Of a stretch of DNA of 64,000 bases, positions 59,781 through 64,000 are shown piece by piece (within the stretch, counting starts at the first letter, position 1; every line of letters starts with the position of its first letter). The stretch is from an uncultured Bacteroides sp. (GTDB taxonomy: Bacteria; Bacteroidota; Bacteroidia; Bacteroidales; Bacteroidaceae). The translations under genes and the position numbers were made by a program. Below the pieces are notes generated by a model that saw only the letters and a program-made list of their open reading frames with translations, was not told where the DNA came from and did no database searches. The stretch is from positions 248,001 to 312,000 of the forward strand of contig CALADS010000068.1 of the NCBI GenBank assembly GCA_937890825.1. Reading direction: 5' to 3'.

Positions 59781-61673
59781 ATGAGAAAATGGCGTATTGA
59801 AGATTCTGAAGAGCTGTACAACATTACGGGTTGGGGCACTTCATACTTTGGTATCAACGAAAAAGGACACGTAGTGGTAACACCGCGTAAAGATGGAGTG
59901 GCCGTGGATTTACGGGAGTTGGTGGATGAACTGCAACTGCGTGATGTGGCAGCACCGATGCTGGTACGTTTCCCTGATATTCTCGATAACCGCATTGAAA
60001 AAGTATCTTGCTGTTTTGAAAAAGCCGCCGAAGAGTATGGTTATAAGGGAGAAAACTTCATTATTTATCCAATCAAGGTTAATCAGATGCGTCCTGTAGT
60101 GGAGGAGATGATTAATCATGGCAAGAAGTTTAATTTGGGACTGGAAGCTGGTTCCAAGCCCGAACTCCATGCAGTGGTTGCAGTCAACACAGATCCCGAC
60201 TCTTTGGTAGTGTGCAACGGTTATAAGGATGAAAGTTTTATAGAATTAGCTTTATTGGCACAGAAGATGGGTAAACGCATCTTTCTGGTGGTGGAGAAAC
60301 TGAATGAGCTGAATCTCATTGCCAAGATGGCTAAGCAACTGAAGGTGCGTCCTAACATCGGTATCCGCATCAAACTGGCTTCAAGCGGCAGCGGAAAGTG
60401 GGAGGAAAGCGGCGGTGATGCCAGCAAGTTTGGACTGACATCCAGTGAACTTTTGGAGGCTCTTGATTTCCTGGAGAAGAAAGATATGAAAGACTGTCTG
60501 AAGTTGATTCATTTCCATATTGGCAGTCAGATTACTAAAATCCGTCGCATCAAGAATGCTTTGCGTGAGGCTTCTCAGTTCTATACGCAATTGCATAAGA
60601 TGGGCTTCAATATAGAATTTGTCGATACCGGAGGCGGTATGGGCGTGGATTATGATGGTACGCGTTCGTCCAACAGTGAAAGTTCGGTAAACTATTCCAT
60701 TCAGGAGTATGTGAACGATGTGGTATCTACTTTTGTAGATGCTGCCGACAAACACGGTTACCCGCATCCCAATATCATTACCGAAACCGGCCGTAGCCTG
60801 ACGGCTCATCATTCTGTGCTTATCTTTGAGGTGCTGGAAACTGCTTCTCTGCCAGAAATGGATGACAATTGGGAACCTGACGAAAATGCTCATGAACTGG
60901 TGAAGGAATTGTATGCCATTTGGGATAATCTGAACCAGCGTAGTATGTTGGAACCCTGGCACGATGCTCAGCAGATTCGCGAAGAGGCACTTGATTTGTT
61001 CAGTCACGGCATCGTAGACTTGAATACACGGGCGCAGATTGAAAAACTTTATTGGAGCATTTGTCGGGAAATCAGTTCTATAGCCAGTGGGTTGAAGCAT
61101 TGTCCGGAGGAATTCCGCAAACTCAACAAATTGTTGGCCGATAAGTATTTCTGCAATTTTTCACTGTTCCAGTCTTTGCCCGACTCTTGGGCCATCGATC
61201 AGATGTTTCCTATCATGCCTATCCAACGGCTTGACGAACGTCCCGACCGTGAGGCTACCTTGCAGGATATGACATGCGATTCGGATGGTAAGATTGCCAA
61301 TTTTGTTTCTTCCAGATCGGATGCTACTACACTGCCTCTGCATTCTTTGCGCGACAAAGAGCATTATTACCTAGCAGTATTCCTGGTGGGAGCGTATCAG
61401 GAAATTCTGGGGGATATGCATAATCTGTTTGGCGACACCAATGCTGTTCACGTATCTGTCAATTCTAAGGGGTATTCTATCGATCAGCTGATTGATGGTG
61501 AGACGGTAGCCGAAGTGCTGGATTATGTTCAGTACAGTCCCAAGAAACTGGTACGTACGCTGGAAACTTGGGTAACTCGCTCGGTAAAGGATGGACGCAT
61601 ATCGCTCGAAGAAGGTAAAGAATTCCTGGCTAATTACCGGTCGGGATTATACGGATATACGTATTTGGAATAA
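59781..61673 (+). CDS. speA: Biosynthetic arginine decarboxylase
   Basis: Converts arginine to agmatine, the first step of polyamine synthesis; PLP enzyme of the fold III (alanine racemase) type (630 aa, the usual SpeA length). The PLP lysine is in IIYPIKVNQM (about 100). The phosphate-binding region is VDTGGGMGVDYDGT. A conserved ETGRSLTAHHSVLIFEV segment follows, then the C-terminal Cys-Asp active-site loop in DMTCDSDGKI. It is separated from argB by 6 bp, so arginine synthesis and use are encoded together. Confidence 0.97.
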   Translation: MRKWRIEDSEELYNITGWGTSYFGINEKGHVVVTPRKDGVAVDLRELVDELQLRDVAAPMLVRFPDILDNRIEKVSCCFEKAAEEYGYKGENFIIYPIKVNQMRPVVEEMINHGKKFNLGLEAGSKPELHAVVAVNTDPDSLVVCNGYKDESFIELALLAQKMGKRIFLVVEKLNELNLIAKMAKQLKVRPNIGIRIKLASSGSGKWEESGGDASKFGLTSSELLEALDFLEKKDMKDCLKLIHFHIGSQITKIRRIKNALREASQFYTQLHKMGFNIEFVDTGGGMGVDYDGTRSSNSESSVNYSIQEYVNDVVSTFVDAADKHGYPHPNIITETGRSLTAHHSVLIFEVLETASLPEMDDNWEPDENAHELVKELYAIWDNLNQRSMLEPWHDAQQIREEALDLFSHGIVDLNTRAQIEKLYWSICREISSIASGLKHCPEEFRKLNKLLADKYFCNFSLFQSLPDSWAIDQMFPIMPIQRLDERPDREATLQDMTCDSDGKIANFVSSRSDATTLPLHSLRDKEHYYLAVFLVGAYQEILGDMHNLFGDTNAVHVSVNSKGYSIDQLIDGETVAEVLDYVQYSPKKLVRTLETWVTRSVKDGRISLEEGKEFLANYRSGLYGYTYLE

Positions 61674-61679
61674 TAGTAA

Positions 61680-62453
61680 ATGAGAGAGAAACTTACAGTG
61701 ATTAAGGTCGGAGGAAAAGTGGTGGAAGAAGAGGCCACCCTCCGAACCCTTTTAGATGACTTTGCCGCCATTGAGGGTTGTAAGGTATTGGTACATGGTG
61801 GTGGCCGTTCGGCCACCCGATTGGCTTCGCAACTGGGTATTGAAAGTAAAATGGTAGACGGTCGCCGCATTACCGATGCAGCAATGCTGCGTGTGGTGAC
61901 GATGGTTTATGGTGGATTGGTAAACAAACATATGGTGACTGGACTTCAAGCCAGAGGTGTCAATGCTTTGGGGCTGACAGGTGCCGATATGGATGTGATG
62001 CGCTCTGAAAAGAGACCTGTTAAGGCTGTGGATTATGGGTATGTAGGCGATGTGAAACAGGTGAATGCTTCGCTTTTGGCCGATTTGATTCATAAGGGAG
62101 TGGTGCCGGTGATGGCTCCGCTTACGCACGATGGAGCAGGAAATCTGCTGAATACCAATGCCGATACCATTGCCGGAGAAACAGCCAAGGCTTTGGCTGA
62201 ATTCTTTGATGTGACGCTTGTCTATTGTTTCGAGAAGAAAGGCGTGCTTCGCGATGAACACGATGATGATAGCGTTATTGCCCGACTTACCGAGGCTGAG
62301 TTTCATCAGTTGGTTGCAGATGGTACTATTCAGGGCGGGATGATTCCTAAACTGGAGAATGCGTTTCAGGCATTAGAGGCAGGTGTATCCGAGGTGGTGA
62401 TTACCTTGGCTTCAGCTATCGGACAACCAGGAGGAACTCACATTGTGAAATAA
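61680..62453 (+). CDS. argB: Acetylglutamate kinase
   Basis: Second step of arginine synthesis: phosphorylates N-acetylglutamate (257 aa, cytoplasmic amino-acid kinase fold). Landmarks are VIKVGGKVVEEE at the N-terminus, VLVHGGGRSATRLASQLG, DGRRITDAAMLRVVTMVYGG and LNTNADTIAGETAKAL. The C-terminus is GGMIPKLENAFQAL followed by GTHIV. It lies 6 bp after speA on the same strand. Confidence 0.96.
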   Translation: MREKLTVIKVGGKVVEEEATLRTLLDDFAAIEGCKVLVHGGGRSATRLASQLGIESKMVDGRRITDAAMLRVVTMVYGGLVNKHMVTGLQARGVNALGLTGADMDVMRSEKRPVKAVDYGYVGDVKQVNASLLADLIHKGVVPVMAPLTHDGAGNLLNTNADTIAGETAKALAEFFDVTLVYCFEKKGVLRDEHDDDSVIARLTEAEFHQLVADGTIQGGMIPKLENAFQALEAGVSEVVITLASAIGQPGGTHIVK

Positions 62454-62514
62454 TGGTAAATAATTATCCAGGTCTGTAACTTAATCTTCTTTTATCCGTC
62501 AGTTATATAGAGCG

Positions 62515-63024
62515 ATGCATGAAATAAGTTTTCGCAAAATCATTCTCCCACTGAAAGACAAACTTTTCAGATTGGCTCTTCAGATTACCCGGAATAGGGC
62601 TGAGGCAGAGGATACAGTGCAGGAAACTCTTATCCGGATATGGAACCGGCGCAGCGAATGGGAAAAGATAGAATCATTGGAGGCTTATTGCTTGACGGTG
62701 GTTCGGAATTTAGCCATCGACCGTAGCGAGCGGATGGATGCTCAAACGGTGGAACTGACGGCTGATTTGGACAGGATTTCCGACAGCTCAGGGCCTCATG
62801 ACCATTTGGTGTCGAAAGACCATTTGATGTTGGTAAGGCGCTTGATGAGTGAACTTCCGGAAAAACAGCGGCTTACGATGCATCTGCGAGAGGTGGAAGG
62901 AAAAAGTTATAAGGAGATAGCTGCCTTATTGCAGATTTCTGAAGAGCAGGTAAAAGTAAATCTGTTCAGGGCTCGGCAGAAGGTGAAACAAAGGTTTGTA
63001 GAAATAGATAGGTATGGAATATAA
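62515..63024 (+). CDS. ECF-type RNA polymerase sigma factor
   Basis: Sigma-70 family factor of 169 aa. Region 2 contains LFRLALQITRNRAEAEDTVQETLIRIW (the EDxVQE core motif). Region 4 has LPEKQRLTMHLREVEGKSYKEIA and the helix-turn-helix SEEQVKVNLFRARQKV. It overlaps the next gene by 11 bp; that gene looks like its anti-sigma factor. Unlike the 2.1-kb sigma gene, it has no FecR or TonB receptor beside it, so it probably answers another signal such as envelope stress. Confidence 0.93.
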   Translation: MHEISFRKIILPLKDKLFRLALQITRNRAEAEDTVQETLIRIWNRRSEWEKIESLEAYCLTVVRNLAIDRSERMDAQTVELTADLDRISDSSGPHDHLVSKDHLMLVRRLMSELPEKQRLTMHLREVEGKSYKEIAALLQISEEQVKVNLFRARQKVKQRFVEIDRYGI

Positions 63025-63493
63025 AGATATGGAGCAACTGTTGGAACGCTATTGGCAGGGGGAGACTTCTGTAGAAGAGGAGGCACGCCTGCGGGAATGG
63101 TTTGTTCAAGGAAATGTTCCAAAGCATTTGGTGCGTTACCGTGATTGGTTTGTCTATGTACGAACAGAGCAGACAGAGCATTTGTCAGATGATTTTGAAG
63201 CTCGTATATGGACAGCGATTGGCAGACCCGAGGTGAAAGTTCGTAGCTTATCTTTAAGGACACGATTCATGCCTTTGTTAAAAGCTGTCGCTGTAGTGGC
63301 TTTTATGGTAGCTTTGGGCAACGTGTTGCAGCATCCCTTGTGGCCAGAGCCTGTAGAAGTGGCAGCTGTAGATACCATTGGCAAGCAAATCACGGCTCCT
63401 TCAGTGGCTCGTTCGGATGACGCTTCTTTGAAGCAGGAGAAACAGTTGCTGGACAGCTTGCATAAGGTAGCCTGTCCGGATGAACATAAATAG
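63014..63493 (+). CDS. Putative membrane-anchored anti-sigma factor
   Basis: Small protein of 159 aa. The N-terminal cytoplasmic part (about 1-85) has YWQGETSVEEEARLREWF, a pattern common at the start of Bacteroidetes anti-sigma proteins. One transmembrane helix follows (about 88-107, PLLKAVAVVAFMVALGNVL), then a short ~50-residue periplasmic tail ending in PDEHK. It overlaps the sigma gene by 11 bp. I assign the role from position and topology, not from a recognised domain. Confidence 0.75.
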   Translation: MEYKDMEQLLERYWQGETSVEEEARLREWFVQGNVPKHLVRYRDWFVYVRTEQTEHLSDDFEARIWTAIGRPEVKVRSLSLRTRFMPLLKAVAVVAFMVALGNVLQHPLWPEPVEVAAVDTIGKQITAPSVARSDDASLKQEKQLLDSLHKVACPDEHK

Positions 63494-63622
63494 TTGAGTG
63501 TGAAATAACATTTTCATTTGCTTTAAATAAATATAGTTAGTGAGTTTTATTAAAACAAACAAGTCGAGGCTGTGAAGTTTCAATTCTCTCAAAACAAATT
63601 AAAAAGAAACTAACTAAAGACA

Positions 63623-63651
63623 AAGTGACCCTGCGTGAGGCAGGGTCACTT
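63623..63651. terminator. Bidirectional terminator between the sigma operon and the DUF2807 gene
   Basis: A perfect 12-bp stem (63623-63634 with 63640-63651) with a 5-nt loop. It is followed by CTTTTGTGT on the plus strand and by TTGTCTTTAG on the minus strand. It lies between two converging genes. Confidence 0.85.
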
Positions 63652-63684
63652 CTTTTGTGTAAGAGAGATTCATGAAATGAAGTA

Positions 63685-64000
63685 TCACAGTTTGTATACT
63701 CCTTTTTTCGCTGTGTGAACGGTAGGATTTCCTTTATAACCTATGTCGCCGCTTCCGGTAACATGAGCTTTCAGCTCTTCGCTGGCATGGCATCGAATGT
63801 CTCCAGAACCGGTAACTTTGGCGGTAACGTTTTTGGTGCGTAGCTCGGTGGCAGACAAATCTCCTGAACCTGTAACTTCATACAGGGCATTTTGAGCATT
63901 GCCTTGAAGGGTTATGTCTCCCGAACCGGTAACGCTTGCTTGGACAGCATCTGTTGTAAGATTCTGTAGGGATATGTCTCCTGAACCGGTAACCGATAAG
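63685..64000 (-). CDS. DUF2807 (head GIN domain) exported protein, C-terminal part
   Basis: Only the last 104 codons are visible; the gene continues past the window edge. The translated part is a run of short beta-strand repeats centred on VTGSGD, five copies (SVTGSGDIS, SVTGSGDIT, EVTGSGDLS, KVTGSGDIR, HVTGSGDIG), and it ends in KKGVYKL. This is the pattern of the DUF2807 beta-solenoid, usually a secreted or lipid-anchored envelope protein. It converges on the sigma/anti-sigma pair and may belong to the same regulon. Confidence 0.88.
   Translation of the reverse strand, partial: LSVTGSGDISLQNLTTDAVQASVTGSGDITLQGNAQNALYEVTGSGDLSATELRTKNVTAKVTGSGDIRCHASEELKAHVTGSGDIGYKGNPTVHTAKKGVYKL

Noticed and set aside
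60381..61100. 239-codon minus-strand open frame opposite speA
   Set aside because: speA is certain by its motifs; the antisense product resembles no known protein.
1..64000. CRISPR arrays, insertion sequences, prophage genes, rRNA and tRNA genes
   Set aside because: Nothing with regular repeats and spacers, no transposase, integrase or phage protein, and no RNA gene structure seen on reading both strands.

Overview
The window is chromosomal DNA from a gut-type Bacteroidaceae (Bacteroides or Phocaeicola; species not assigned). The signs are SusC/SusD pairs, FecR/ECF-sigma regulators, a pectin polysaccharide utilisation locus, serine-type sulfatases, acidic lipoprotein export signals, DUF families typical of the phylum, and the Bacteroidetes -7 promoter box TAnnTTTG in front of many genes. 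I see no insertion sequence, prophage, CRISPR array, rRNA or tRNA.

Layout. 1-2.7 kb (minus): the start of an STN-type TonB receptor, cut by the window edge, with its FecR anti-sigma and ECF sigma factor. 2.9-3.7 kb: a stand-alone LpxA-like acyltransferase. 3.9-10.0 kb (minus): a tripartite RND efflux operon (fusion protein, pump, outer-membrane channel). 10.3-13.1 kb (plus): two envelope proteins of unknown function. 13.3-16.0 kb (plus): a GH88 hydrolase and sulfatase pair for sulfated, uronate-containing glycans. 16.3-20.6 kb: cysS, a HAD phosphatase, a broken SGNH hydrolase and an mnmA paralogue. 20.6-33.1 kb (minus): a six-gene homogalacturonan locus, in transcription order SusC, SusD, a Fn3/beta-helix surface protein, a pectin methylesterase and two PL1 pectate lyases. 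33.3-40.3 kb: housekeeping genes (GH3-like, pfkA, rnc, fabF, acpP, purN, pdxB). 40.4-58.1 kb: a large lipooligosaccharide/cell-surface glycan cluster. 58.3-62.5 kb: RNase HI, aroK, speA, argB. 62.5-64 kb: a second sigma/anti-sigma pair and the end of a DUF2807 protein.

How the parts work together. In the pectin locus, acidic residues after the lipobox cysteine place the esterase, one lyase and the binding protein on the cell surface. The second lyase has an ordinary signal peptide and is probably periplasmic. This suggests demethylation and cutting outside, SusCD import, and a second cut inside. The glycan cluster combines a GT9 enzyme, a Kdo/WaaP-type kinase, many GT2/GT4 transferases, an MsbA-like exporter and an LTA-synthase-like enzyme.

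The most unusual part of the window is in that cluster: a CDP-glycerol-type phosphotransferase, a class V aminotransferase and a TagD-like cytidylyltransferase in a row. Together they could make a CDP-activated amino-alcohol phosphate and attach it to the glycan. Other points of note are two extra hydrophobic segments in the RND pump, substituted active-site residues in the LpxA paralogue, a mixed-signature phosphofructokinase, and a fused GT2-GT4 enzyme carrying a repeated linker module.
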